From: Clostridiales bacterium
GTDB taxonomy: Bacteria; Bacillota; Clostridia; Saccharofermentanales; Saccharofermentanaceae
Direction of reading: 5' to 3'
Length of the DNA stretch: 64,000 nucleotides
Assembly: GCA_017550385.1 (NCBI GenBank)
Contig: JAFZPJ010000014.1
Location: 62,001 to 126,000, forward strand
The stretch's first letter is position 1, and every line of letters starts with the position of its first letter. Both the position numbers and the translations under genes were made by a program. The notes beneath the pieces are model-generated. The model was not told the origin of the DNA. It did no database searches and worked only from the letters and a program-made list of their open reading frames with translations. Of the stretch, positions 8,768-16,916 are shown piece after piece.

Positions 8768-9097
8768 TTACTCTTCCCCGCCGTAGAAAGCCTCGTATGC
8801 CGCTTCGGCAAGAGTGCCGTCGCCGGTAGCGATCAGCGTGCTGTCAGGCGCTGCGAGCCTGTAGCTGCGCTCTGAAAGGGGACCGATGGGCATCTGCCCG
8901 TCAAGTCCGAGGAGTGTCTGATAATAAACATCAGTAAGGATACCATTGAGGATCTCTTTGACAACATCATCGCTGACGCCTGCATCTCTTACCTGCTTGA
9001 TCAGTGCCCCTGTGGGGGTATCGGTGTCTGCGAGGTAGCTGGCTACCAATGCATCTTTCTCTTCCTTAAGCGCCTGTGCAAAGATAGTTGCATCCAT
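8768..9097 (-). CDS. Small acidic helical protein, unknown
   Basis: 109 residues, acidic, no signal or membrane segment. It is helix-rich at the N-terminus (MDATIFAQALKEEKDALVAS) with a Gly/Ala-rich end. AAGGAGG precedes the ATG by eight bases, which supports translation. It is divergent from the polysaccharide deacetylase. The 160 bases between this gene and herA are AT-rich and hold nothing else I can support. No family recognised. Confidence 0.6.
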   Translation of the reverse strand: MDATIFAQALKEEKDALVASYLADTDTPTGALIKQVRDAGVSDDVVKEILNGILTDVYYQTLLGLDGQMPIGPLSERSYRLAAPDSTLIATGDGTLAEAAYEAFYGGEE

Positions 9098-9188
9098 AAG
9101 CGGCCTCCTTGAACGTCAGAGACGGAATATAGGCATATAATAACAATTTTTGGAGCCTAATGTAACCCACCGGAGCGCATACGTACGA

Positions 9189-9194
9189 TATAAT
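9189..9194 (+). promoter_or_regulatory. -10 box giving a leaderless deacetylase mRNA
   Basis: TATAAT at 9189-9194 ends six bases before the ATG at 9201. There is no ribosome site between them and no good -35. The predicted start of transcription coincides with the start codon. Confidence 0.5.
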
Positions 9195-9200
9195 AAGCAT

Positions 9201-9842
9201 ATGAGATATACGCAAAATAAATTGATAGCACTGACTTTCGACGACGGTCCCTCGGACACTACAACAGGTCATGTGCTTGACGTTCTGGAGAGACACGGCA
9301 TCGTCGGAACGTTCTTTCTTATCGGAGATAATATTACGGAAGAGCGCATCCCCATCATAAAGAGGACGCTCTCCCTCGGATGCGAGATCGAAAACCACTC
9401 CAAGACGCACTCCGACATGAGGACCTTAACCCGCGAGGAGATCATCTCAGAGATCAGCTGCACCACTGACAGGATCATCGAGGTCACGGGCAGAGCACCC
9501 GAATTCTTCCGCCCGCCTTATATCTACTATAACGATACTATGTTCGACGCGATCGATCTGACCTTCATCTGCGGTCTCGGCTGCGAGGACTGGGAGACTG
9601 AGACTACGGCGGAACACCGCGCGGAGAAGACCATTGCCCAGGCCGAAGACGGCGCGGTCATATTGCTGCATGATTTCGAGGGCAACGAGAAGACGGCAGA
9701 GGCGCTCGAGACGATCATACCTGCCCTTAAGGATAAGGGTTACGAATTCGTCACTGTCAGCGAGATGTTCAGACGGAAGGGCGTGGACCTGACAAAGCAG
9801 CGCGGGATCCTGTTCAATGTGACCTCTCAGGCAAGGGGCTGA
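9201..9842 (+). CDS. Polysaccharide deacetylase (CE4, NodB domain)
   Basis: 213 residues. CE4 motifs in order: TFDDGPS (D14 catalytic base, D15 metal ligand), HSKTH (H66 and H70 metal ligands), RPPY near 112, and LLHDF near 170 (catalytic His). It would remove N- or O-acetyl groups from peptidoglycan, chitooligosaccharide or xylan. There is no signal peptide, so a cytoplasmic action or an unrecognised export route is implied. The ATG at 9201 is preferred to the in-frame TTG at 9150 because the NodB domain begins immediately after it and a TATAAT box sits six bases ahead. Its last 16 bases overlap the convergent GH3 gene. Confidence 0.85.
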   Translation: MRYTQNKLIALTFDDGPSDTTTGHVLDVLERHGIVGTFFLIGDNITEERIPIIKRTLSLGCEIENHSKTHSDMRTLTREEIISEISCTTDRIIEVTGRAPEFFRPPYIYYNDTMFDAIDLTFICGLGCEDWETETTAEHRAEKTIAQAEDGAVILLHDFEGNEKTAEALETIIPALKDKGYEFVTVSEMFRRKGVDLTKQRGILFNVTSQARG

Positions 9843-11848
9843 AGATCGACCGAAGACGTGCCGATAGCCAGACTGCCTGTTCCTGCTAAGTCTGCTATAT
9901 TGATGCTGATCGTTACCGTCTTTGACTCCCCTGCCGCGAGTTTTACCTTTGCAAAACCTTTGAGCGCTTTGATGGGTTCTGCCGCATAGACCTGGACGGT
10001 CTCGCTGCCGGCGCGGGAACCCGTGTTTGTTACATCTACGGATACCCTGATGTTATCGCCTTCTGACTTTGCGGAAACCTCACCGAACTCAAAAGTCGTA
10101 TAAGACAGTCCGTACCCGAACGGATACATGACGTCTTCCGGATGCTTGTCGTAATAGCGGTAGCCGACATTGATACCCTCGGCGTATGTCAGCTCGATGC
10201 CGTCGCCTCCGAAGTTGTCTTTGGTCGGCGTAACGTCGTAAGACTTGGGGAACGTCAGCGGAAGTTTGCCCGACGGGTTCACCCTGCCGAATAAGATATC
10301 CGCCATTGCAGCGCCGCCCTGCATTCCGGGGAAGAATTCGCAGACGATCGCTGATGCATCAGGCTCCCAATCCACTATATCTATCGGTCCTGAGATATTC
10401 ATGAGAACTACAAGAGGAACGCCGAGGCTTTTGGATTCAGCAGTGGCTTCTTCCAGCGCGATGCGGTCTTCTTCAGGCATCGCCATAGACTCGCGGTCGT
10501 AAAATTCCTGCCCCTGAGCACTCACCGTGACAACGATCACATCGGTATCTTCACACGCCTCACCGAAAGTAACATCTGTGATCTTCGCAGCGCAGTCGTA
10601 AACGTTCGTATTAAGCGAAGTTATTACCTCAGCACTGCCCTCTCCGGATGCTATCATCTCGCGGCTGTGCCTGCCGTAGAAAGCGATCTTGTTACCCTCG
10701 GCAAGAGGCAGCACGCCGTCGTTCTTGAGCAGCGTAATACCTTCACATGCAGCATCGTAAGCTGCGCGTTTTCCTTCTTCGGGATCGATGTCTTCCAAGG
10801 TCAGATGACCCTTCACAGCGGGCGTCATGAGCAATACTTTGAGGTAATTCCTGATCGCATCGTCAAGCTTGGACTCGGGTAGAACGCCTTCACGCACTGC
10901 AGTAACAAGAGGTGCGGTCGTCCTCGGTCCGGGCATGATGAGATCGCACCCTGCAGCTATCGCTTCGACTTCGTCGTAAGCCCCGCCCCAGTCGGACATG
11001 ACGAATCCTTCAAACCCCCACTCGCCGCGTAGGACGTCCGTAAGGAGCCACTTGTTCATCGCACAGGCAGAGCCGTTGATGCTGTTGTACGCAGCCATCA
11101 CAGTCGCACAGCCCGCTTCCACGCAGGCCTTGAACCCGGGAAAATATATCTCACGCAGAGTCTCTTCTTCTATGTGTTCGTTGATGCCTCTTCTGCCCTT
11201 CTCCTGGTTGTTCGCGGCGAAATGCTTCACGTTGGCGACCACTCCGCCTTCCATTATCCCCTTCACAAAAGCAGGCGCGAGTTTGGACACGAGACAAGGG
11301 TCTTCGGAGTAGCCTTCGAAGATCCTTCCGCCGAGCGGATCTCTGTGTATATTTACGTTGGGAGTTCCGAGAAGAATGTCTATGCCACATGCATTTGCTT
11401 CCCTGCCAAGGGCCTTGCCGCAGCGTTCGATAACTTCGGGATTCCAGGTCGCTCCCAGGAACATTCCGGGTGGGTAGCAACCGAGAGGAAGAACAGGTCT
11501 GACAGCGATCATCTCGCCAAGATCAGGCGCCTGTACTGCACCTCTTGCTAATAAGGATAACTTGTTCGTATCGAGGCACTCGTCGCCTTCCGGGAACTCG
11601 TCTTCGCTGACAGGGATTCCTGCTGATATGCGTCTCTTGCAGTATGCCCTGAATGCATGCTCCTGCTCGGCCTGGATCGAGTTATAACCCGTGCCGCCGT
11701 CCATGACGACGAGAGCGGGGATGCCGTACTTTTCAAGCGGCTTGGTCCTGAAGGGCGAAGCGCCTATCACGAGCGCCGCCTTCTCTTCGAGCGTCATCTC
11801 GCTGATGATGGCTTCTATCGATTCCGAATCTTTAAGTCTTACAGGCAT
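9827..11848 (-). CDS. Glycoside hydrolase family 3 (beta-glucosidase/xylosidase type)
   Basis: 673 residues without a signal peptide, so intracellular. It has the GH3 TIM barrel with KHFAANNQE and the nucleophile in VMSDWGG (D286), the alpha/beta sandwich domain (about 370-560, DIVDWEPDASAIV and FPGMQGG), and a C-terminal fibronectin-III-like domain starting at YPFGYGLSYTTFEF. It would hydrolyse terminal beta-linked glucose, xylose or related sugars from imported oligosaccharides. GGAGGAG precedes the ATG. It is divergent from the butyrate-kinase-like gene, and a GH120 xylosidase is nearby. The exact substrate is not readable. Confidence 0.93.
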   Translation of the reverse strand: MPVRLKDSESIEAIISEMTLEEKAALVIGASPFRTKPLEKYGIPALVVMDGGTGYNSIQAEQEHAFRAYCKRRISAGIPVSEDEFPEGDECLDTNKLSLLARGAVQAPDLGEMIAVRPVLPLGCYPPGMFLGATWNPEVIERCGKALGREANACGIDILLGTPNVNIHRDPLGGRIFEGYSEDPCLVSKLAPAFVKGIMEGGVVANVKHFAANNQEKGRRGINEHIEEETLREIYFPGFKACVEAGCATVMAAYNSINGSACAMNKWLLTDVLRGEWGFEGFVMSDWGGAYDEVEAIAAGCDLIMPGPRTTAPLVTAVREGVLPESKLDDAIRNYLKVLLMTPAVKGHLTLEDIDPEEGKRAAYDAACEGITLLKNDGVLPLAEGNKIAFYGRHSREMIASGEGSAEVITSLNTNVYDCAAKITDVTFGEACEDTDVIVVTVSAQGQEFYDRESMAMPEEDRIALEEATAESKSLGVPLVVLMNISGPIDIVDWEPDASAIVCEFFPGMQGGAAMADILFGRVNPSGKLPLTFPKSYDVTPTKDNFGGDGIELTYAEGINVGYRYYDKHPEDVMYPFGYGLSYTTFEFGEVSAKSEGDNIRVSVDVTNTGSRAGSETVQVYAAEPIKALKGFAKVKLAAGESKTVTISINIADLAGTGSLAIGTSSVDLQPLA

Positions 11849-11891
11849 AACTCCTCCAAAAAGTATCGTATACCAAAGAGATATTGTGGTC

Positions 11892-11897
11892 TATAAT
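11892..11897 (+). promoter_or_regulatory. Probable -10 box for the kinase-pta operon
   Basis: TATAAT lies 33 bases before the ATG at 11931, followed by an AGAGGAAAAG ribosome site. No convincing -35 hexamer stands 17 bases upstream. Confidence 0.5.
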
Positions 11898-11930
11898 AAG
11901 CAAGAATTTTTTGATACAGAGGAAAAGTAT

Positions 11931-13043
11931 ATGTCCGAAGAGAAGGTGTACAAAGTATTTGTTGTCAATCCCGGAAGCACGTCGACGAAGGTCGAGTTTT
12001 TCGAGAACGAGAAGAGCGTGGTGGAAGCAAACGTGTTCCACGATTCGTCAATTCTAAAAGAGTTCAAGACCATTAACGACCAGCTGGACTACCGCATGGA
12101 AGTCGTAAGACAGTGGCTTGCTGACAACAACATCGATCTTACGGGCGTTGATGCGATCGTCGGAAGAGGCGGCGCGTGCTATCCCATCGAGGGCGGCACA
12201 TACGAAGTTGACGACAGGCTCGTTAACGATATACGCGAAGCTAAGGGCGGCGTTTACCACTCGAGCATGCTCGGCGTCCAGATGGCAAAGCAGTTCCATG
12301 ACGAATTCGGCGGAAAGCTCCTCATGGTAGATCCTATCGTCGTCGACGAGTACCAGGATGTCGCGCGCATCACCGGAGTCAAGGGCATCTACAGGACATC
12401 TGCTACACACGCACTTAATCTCCGCGCTACGGCACATAAGTATGCCAAGAGCGTCGGCAAAAAGTATAACGAGATGAACCTCATCGTCTGCCACATCGAC
12501 GGCGGCATCACGATCACCGCACACCAGCACGGACGCATGATCGACGCTAACGACGGCAGCGGCGGAGACGGTCCGATGACTCCCACACGCATGGGTACGA
12601 TGGCGATCACCGACGTCCTCACGAAGCTGTGGGACAGACCGAAGGAAGAAGTCAGAAGTCTGTGCCTTGCCACAGGCGGTCTGTCCTCATGGTTCGGCAC
12701 ATCCAACTCCGATACGATCCACGAGATGGTAGAAGCAGGCGACCCCAAGGCGCAGCTCATCTGGAATGCGATGATCTATCAGATCACCAAATGGATCGGC
12801 TCGATGGCATGCGTCCTTCACGGCGAAGTTGACGGCATCGTCCTGACCGGCGGACTGATGCGTTTCCAGGATGTGTATGACGGCATCAACGAAGCGTGCG
12901 GCTGGATCGCGCCCGTCGCATCCTACCCCGGCGAGCTCGAGCATGAGGCAATGAGAGCCGCTGCACTGCGCGTTCTGCGCGGCGAAGAGCAGGCAAAGAC
13001 ATATCCCGGCAAGCCCAGGTTCGAGGGTTTTGATTATCTGTAA
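11931..13043 (+). CDS. buk: Butyrate kinase-like acyl kinase
   Basis: 370 residues of the acetate/butyrate kinase (ASKHA) fold, closest by eye to butyrate kinase: NPGSTSTKVEFFENEK at the start, VGRGGACYPIEGGTY, DPIVVDEYQDVARITG and VLTGGLMRF. It transfers phosphate between acyl-phosphate and ADP. It departs from the family at the phosphate-binding loop, where typical HMGGGTSVG reads HIDGGITIT, and at GEGPFSPERSG, which reads GDGPMTPTRMG. It is followed 15 bases later by pta instead of ptb, so its physiological acyl substrate may not be butyrate. The start is chosen from the AGAGGAAAAG ribosome site; the frame extends upstream without one. Confidence 0.8.
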   Translation: MSEEKVYKVFVVNPGSTSTKVEFFENEKSVVEANVFHDSSILKEFKTINDQLDYRMEVVRQWLADNNIDLTGVDAIVGRGGACYPIEGGTYEVDDRLVNDIREAKGGVYHSSMLGVQMAKQFHDEFGGKLLMVDPIVVDEYQDVARITGVKGIYRTSATHALNLRATAHKYAKSVGKKYNEMNLIVCHIDGGITITAHQHGRMIDANDGSGGDGPMTPTRMGTMAITDVLTKLWDRPKEEVRSLCLATGGLSSWFGTSNSDTIHEMVEAGDPKAQLIWNAMIYQITKWIGSMACVLHGEVDGIVLTGGLMRFQDVYDGINEACGWIAPVASYPGELEHEAMRAAALRVLRGEEQAKTYPGKPRFEGFDYL

Positions 13044-13058
13044 AGGAGACTGTTCACT

Positions 13059-14063
13059 ATGAGTTTTATTGACACGATAAAGGCAAAGGCAGCGCTTGAT
13101 CTCAAGACCATCGTTCTTCCCGAATCTGAAGACGACAGAACGATCCTCGCTGCGGCAAAGAACCTTCAGGACAAGACGGCTAAGCCCGTCATCATCGGCA
13201 ACAAAGAAGAGATCCTGGCGTCCGCAGAGCGTCTCGGCGTAAGCCTCGAAGGCGCAGGCTTCGTTGACAACACGACATCAGAGGACATCGACAGATACGC
13301 TACTCTCCTCGCTGAGCTCCGCTCCAAGAAGGGCATGACATTCGAGCAGGCAAAAGAGATCCTCACGACTGACAGGCTCTACTTCGGCATCATGATGGTT
13401 AAGATCGGCGACGCTGACGGTCTCGTATCCGGTGCGTGCCACACATCCGCAGACATGCTCCGCCCCGCACTTCAGATAATCAAGACGGCTCCCGGAAGGA
13501 GCTGCGCTTCGATCGCTTTCGTATTCGACATTCCCGACTGCGAGTTCGGTGAGAACGGAGTTCTCCTCTGCGCTGACTGCGCACTCATGCAGGACCCGAC
13601 GCCCGAGCAGCTCGCAGAGATCGGCGCAGAGTCGGCAGAGTCTTTCGAGAGCATGGTCGCACCCCACGCGAGAGTCGCATTCCTGTGTCATTCCACAAAG
13701 GGTTCTGCACAGCACCCGTTTGTAGACAAGGTGCAGCAAGCTGTTGCTATCGCGAAAGAGCGTTACCCTGACGTTGACCTCGACGGCGAGCTCCAGCTCG
13801 ACGCTGCGATCGTACCCGAGATCGGCGCATCCAAGGCTCCCGGTTCACCCGTCGCAGGCAAGGCGAACGTGCTCATCTTCCCTAACCTCGAAGCAGGCAA
13901 CATCGGCTACAAGCTCATCCAGAGGATCGGCAAGGCCGAGGCATACAGCTTCCTTCAGGGAATGGCTGCAGCGGTCAACGACGTGTCCAGAGGATGCAGC
14001 GTGGACGAGCTCGCGGGCATCATAGCGATCACTGCGGTACAGGCTCAGCAGATAGCAAAGTGA
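13059..14063 (+). CDS. pta: Phosphate acetyltransferase
   Basis: 334 residues, the usual length of the single-domain enzyme. Typical Pta blocks are present: VSGACHTSADMLRPALQI, CALMQDPTPEQLAEI, GELQLDAAIVPE, KAPGSPVAGKANVLIFP and EAGNIGYKL. It exchanges CoA for phosphate on acetyl-CoA in the cytoplasm. AAAGGAGA precedes the ATG and the gene directly follows the acyl kinase, so the pair should make ATP from an acyl-CoA. The pairing pta + buk-like is atypical (pta-ack or ptb-buk are usual). A long imperfect palindrome follows the stop. Confidence 0.9.
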   Translation: MSFIDTIKAKAALDLKTIVLPESEDDRTILAAAKNLQDKTAKPVIIGNKEEILASAERLGVSLEGAGFVDNTTSEDIDRYATLLAELRSKKGMTFEQAKEILTTDRLYFGIMMVKIGDADGLVSGACHTSADMLRPALQIIKTAPGRSCASIAFVFDIPDCEFGENGVLLCADCALMQDPTPEQLAEIGAESAESFESMVAPHARVAFLCHSTKGSAQHPFVDKVQQAVAIAKERYPDVDLDGELQLDAAIVPEIGASKAPGSPVAGKANVLIFPNLEAGNIGYKLIQRIGKAEAYSFLQGMAAAVNDVSRGCSVDELAGIIAITAVQAQQIAK

Positions 14064-14065
14064 TC

Positions 14066-14141
14066 GCACCCCGCTTTGCTCTTGGCTGCGAACAGGTCCT
14101 CGGTGCAATGCACCTGCGGAACTTGCAGAGCAAAGGGGTGC
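14066..14141. repeat. 76-bp imperfect palindrome after pta
   Basis: The outer arms GCACCCC-G-CTTTGCTCT (14066-14082) and AGAGCAAAGGGGTGC (14127-14141) pair almost fully. Nested arms (CTGC...GCAG, CAGGT...ACCTG, GGTGC...GCACC) fill the centre. There is no T-run on either side, so it is not a standard terminator. It may protect or process the pta mRNA end, and it belongs to the locus-specific dyad class seen elsewhere in the window. Confidence 0.65.
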
Positions 14142-14209
14142 TCTCACAGTAGTAGTCAGTTCTTTCTCGGCAACAAAAGATAAACGACACACAACCTCGG
14201 AGGTCCCAT

Positions 14210-16198
14210 ATGATCATCTATGTTAAAGCAGGCAGCGTAAACGGCGACGGCACCAAAGAGCGCCCCTTTGCCACCATCAACAAGGCAGCTTCAGTTGCAG
14301 GTCCCGGCGATGAGGTAATCGTTGCCAAAGGCATCTACAGGGAATACGTTAACCCCCTGAAAGCAGGCACTCCCGAGGCGCGCATCACCTACCGTTCCGA
14401 GGAACCTCTCGGGGCAGTCATCACAGGTGCGGAAGAGCTTACCGGATGGACGAAGCATTCCGAAAACGTCTGGACCGCAAGCGTCGACAACGAGATCTTC
14501 GGCGACTACAATCCTTATACGACATATGTTTACGGCGACTGGTATTTCGCAGGCAAGAGCAAGCACACCGGCGTCGTGTACCTTAACGACAAGATGCTCT
14601 ACGAGGCAGCTTCTATCGAAGAAGTAGCGGCAGGACAGCCCACCAAGGAGTCCTGGGAACCCGAGGCGTCAAAGCTCAAGTGGTATGCAGAACAGCAAGA
14701 CGGCAAGACCGTGTTCTATTGTAATTTCGGTGCGGCCGATCCCAATAACGAGAACGTCGAGATCAACGTAAGGCGCGAGTGCTTCATGCCGCAGGAAGAA
14801 GGCATCGGCTACATCACAGTGTCCGGCTTTACCGTCTGCAAGGCGGCTACTACATGGGCACCCCCGGCAGCTTACCAGGACTGCATGATCGGACCTCACT
14901 GGTCAAAGGGCTGGATCATCGAGGACTGCGACATCAGCAACTCCAAGTGCTCCGGCATCGGACTCGGCAAATACTATGACCCCGACAACGAGCATTACTT
15001 CACGAACAAGAAAGTAAAAAGCCCCACTCAGATGGAGCGCGATGCGGTCTGCCGCGGTCAGTACTACGGATGGCTCAAGGAGAACATCGGTTCGCACATC
15101 ATCCGCAGGAACAACATCCACCACTGCGAGCAGGGCGGCATCATCGGCCGTATGGGCGGCGTCTTCAGCATCATCGAAGACAACCACATCCACCATATCA
15201 ACAACATGATGGAGCTTGGCGGCGCTGAGATCTCAGGCATCAAGATGCACGCGGCGATCGACGTCGTCATGAAGCGCAACATCATCCACGACTGCACGAT
15301 GGGAATATGGTGTGACTGGGAAGCGCAGGGCACGAGGATCACGCAGAATCTGCTCTATAACAATCAACGTCCCGAGTTCGCTTCCGCCCTCAAGGGCGGC
15401 ATGATGAGCCAGGATATCTTCGTCGAAGTAAGCCAGGGACCTACGCTGATCGACAACAATGTGCTCCTGTCAGACGTCTCGCTCCGCATCGCTTCTGAGG
15501 GCGTAGCGATGGTACATAACCTTATCTGCGGAAGCTTTACAAGTGTAGGTGAAGGTACGGATAACATAATCGACGGCAAACTCCGCCAGCGCTATACTCC
15601 CTACCACATCCCGCACAGGACTGAGGTAATGGGCTTCGTTACCATCCTTCACGGAGACAACAGGTTCTATAACAACATCTTCGTTCAGAAATGGTCTGCC
15701 GAACCGTTTGTGGTAAACAGCGACAGCAAAGAGGACGAGTCATGGTCCGAGAACCGCGAGGTCGGCACGCACGTTTGGGATGAGTATCCGACATGCGAGG
15801 AATGGCTCGCGCAGTTCGACCTGGATACTGACGTTCCCGACATGATGAAGCTCGCTTCCGCTCACTGGAAGCACCTGCCCGTATGGTCTGCAGGCAACGT
15901 ATATCTCGGCGGCGCGAAAGCCTGGAAGAACGAAGAAGGCGCGCTCGTACTGCCTGACGCAGATGTGTTTGCCGATGTTGATGAGACTTCAGGCAAGTCT
16001 GAACTCAAGACCAACTTATATGAGTTCATTAAGGGATCTGCATGTGAGATGATCGATTCAGACTTGCTGGGCAAGGCTTTTGAGCCTGAGCAGAGGTTCG
16101 AGAACACGGACGGAAGCGCGATCGTTTTCGATGAGGATTATAACGGCAAGACCAGAACCGGCAGCGTGATTCCCGGCCCGTTTGCTTCCGCTATCTGA
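14210..16198 (+). CDS. GH120 beta-xylosidase (right-handed beta-helix)
   Basis: 662 residues. The sequence follows the GH120 xylosidase of Thermoanaerobacterium as I recall it: KAGSVNGDGTKERPF and TINKAASVA at the start, ADPNNENVEINVRR, WAPPAAYQ, IGPHWSKGWIIEDC, GSHIIRRNNIHHC, KMHAAIDV. The catalytic pair corresponds to D369 in IWCDWEAQGTR (nucleophile) and E406 in FVEVSQGP (acid/base). About 14 extra residues (QRPEFASALKGGMM) lie between the two motifs compared with my memory of the family. There is no signal peptide, so it acts on imported xylo-oligosaccharides. GGAGGT precedes the ATG. It works logically with the GH3 enzyme and the acyl-phosphate fermentation genes beside it. Confidence 0.88.
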   Translation: MIIYVKAGSVNGDGTKERPFATINKAASVAGPGDEVIVAKGIYREYVNPLKAGTPEARITYRSEEPLGAVITGAEELTGWTKHSENVWTASVDNEIFGDYNPYTTYVYGDWYFAGKSKHTGVVYLNDKMLYEAASIEEVAAGQPTKESWEPEASKLKWYAEQQDGKTVFYCNFGAADPNNENVEINVRRECFMPQEEGIGYITVSGFTVCKAATTWAPPAAYQDCMIGPHWSKGWIIEDCDISNSKCSGIGLGKYYDPDNEHYFTNKKVKSPTQMERDAVCRGQYYGWLKENIGSHIIRRNNIHHCEQGGIIGRMGGVFSIIEDNHIHHINNMMELGGAEISGIKMHAAIDVVMKRNIIHDCTMGIWCDWEAQGTRITQNLLYNNQRPEFASALKGGMMSQDIFVEVSQGPTLIDNNVLLSDVSLRIASEGVAMVHNLICGSFTSVGEGTDNIIDGKLRQRYTPYHIPHRTEVMGFVTILHGDNRFYNNIFVQKWSAEPFVVNSDSKEDESWSENREVGTHVWDEYPTCEEWLAQFDLDTDVPDMMKLASAHWKHLPVWSAGNVYLGGAKAWKNEEGALVLPDADVFADVDETSGKSELKTNLYEFIKGSACEMIDSDLLGKAFEPEQRFENTDGSAIVFDEDYNGKTRTGSVIPGPFASAI

Positions 16199-16204
16199 AA
16201 AAGT

Positions 16205-16328
16205 CTCGCATTTTGTCTTCATTCTCACCAAAACAAAGACCAAAACAGAGACTTCTCTGTTTTGGTCTCGAATTGAGCCTAAAGCGCGACGAAAATGAAG
16301 ACTTTTACCCAGTGTAACAATGTTACAC
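16205..16328. repeat. Nested inverted repeats between convergent GH120 and fur genes
   Basis: A perfect 14-bp stem with a four-base loop (AGACCAAAACAGAG / CTCTGTTTTGGTCT, 16237-16268) is enclosed by weaker arms (GTCTTCATT / AATGAAGAC). A separate palindrome, GTGTAACA-A-TGTTACAC, lies at 16312-16328. No long T-run follows, but the location between convergent genes suggests a bidirectional terminator or end-protecting structure. Confidence 0.6.
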
Positions 16329-16344
16329 CCTTATTTTTCAAGGC

Positions 16345-16758
16345 TTACGCGTCCAGCTTGCTGCACTCGGCGCAGATGCCGGTGAGCAGGGAATTCTGGC
16401 AGTCGAGGGTAAAATTGTAGCCGGATTTGATGTAACTGTCGATCGTATTCATGAATTCGCCGCCAAGATGGAAGATCTTTCCGCACTTTCTGCACTGAAG
16501 GTGAAGGTGTCGGTGGCAGCTGTGAGTCGTGTCGACTACGCGGTAGAGGCCGGAATCGCTTTTCGACGAACGGAAGCGGACTAGGATGTTCTTGTCCACG
16601 AGCTTGTCGAGATTCCTGTATATAGTAGACAGATTAGTCGTAATCCCGCGTGTGGCGAGGTAGTCGTGGACGTCCTTGGCGGAGAAGCTTCCTTCCTTCT
16701 CGCCCGAGATGTAGTCCATTATCGCCTGGGATGACTTGGTGGTGTATTCCTTTTTCAT
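16345..16758 (-). CDS. Fur family regulator, probably Zur-like
   Basis: 137 residues. A winged helix (SAKDVHDYLATRGITTNLSTIYRNLDKLV) is followed by a dimerisation domain with HSCHRHLHLQCRKCGK and CAECS, giving the two CxxC pairs of the structural zinc site and the His-rich sensory region. Divergence from a zinc ABC operon argues for a zinc sensor (Zur); Fur or PerR are less likely. The ATG at 16758 is chosen because it lies six bases after a TATTAT box, and the upstream TTG alternatives fall inside the promoter. Confidence 0.82.
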   Translation of the reverse strand: MKKEYTTKSSQAIMDYISGEKEGSFSAKDVHDYLATRGITTNLSTIYRNLDKLVDKNILVRFRSSKSDSGLYRVVDTTHSCHRHLHLQCRKCGKIFHLGGEFMNTIDSYIKSGYNFTLDCQNSLLTGICAECSKLDA

Positions 16759-16764
16759 GGAGAT

Positions 16765-16794
16765 ATAATAAGACCCCTCCGGCAGGAATGTCAA
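16765..16794 (-). promoter_or_regulatory. Promoter of the Fur-family regulator, leaderless
   Basis: On the minus strand TTGACA (16794-16789), an 18-base spacer and TATTAT (16770-16765) stand six bases before the ATG. The -35 overlaps the palindrome AATTGCAATT (16793-16802), a likely autoregulatory site. Confidence 0.75.
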
Positions 16795-16818
16795 TTGCAA
16801 TTTCGCACAATTTGCAAA
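16793..16818. promoter_or_regulatory. Candidate zinc-regulator sites AATTGCAATT and TTTGCAAA
   Basis: Two palindromes with a TTGCAA core lie at 16793-16802 and 16811-16818 between the divergent fur-like and zinc operon promoters. They share their core with the pair at 16878-16896. Operator function is inferred from position and symmetry. Confidence 0.5.
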
Positions 16819-16844
16819 CCATTATTAAATTTCGCAGGAATGTA

Positions 16845-16873
16845 TTGACAAGGTCCGTGAGGATAATTACAAT
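16845..16873 (+). promoter_or_regulatory. Promoter of the zinc uptake operon
   Basis: TTGACA (16845-16850), exactly 17 bases, TACAAT (16868-16873). The predicted start of transcription is near 16880, directly on the downstream paired operator. Confidence 0.8.
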
Positions 16874-16877
16874 TCGT

Positions 16878-16896
16878 TTTGCAAATAGTTTGCAAA
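16878..16896. promoter_or_regulatory. Double palindromic operator TTTGCAAATAGTTTGCAAA
   Basis: Two perfect 8-bp palindromes (TTTGCAAA) are spaced 11 bases centre to centre, about one helical turn, at the transcription start of the zinc operon. This fits two dimers of the adjacent Fur-family protein blocking transcription when zinc is ample. The motif differs from the Bacillus Zur box. Confidence 0.6.
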
Positions 16897-16916
16897 TTCA
16901 AAGCCGGAGTAAGTTA

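Noticed and set aside
11691..11930. 80-residue N-terminal extension of the acyl kinase
   Set aside because: It is antisense to the GH3 gene; the kinase domain and ribosome site start at 11931.
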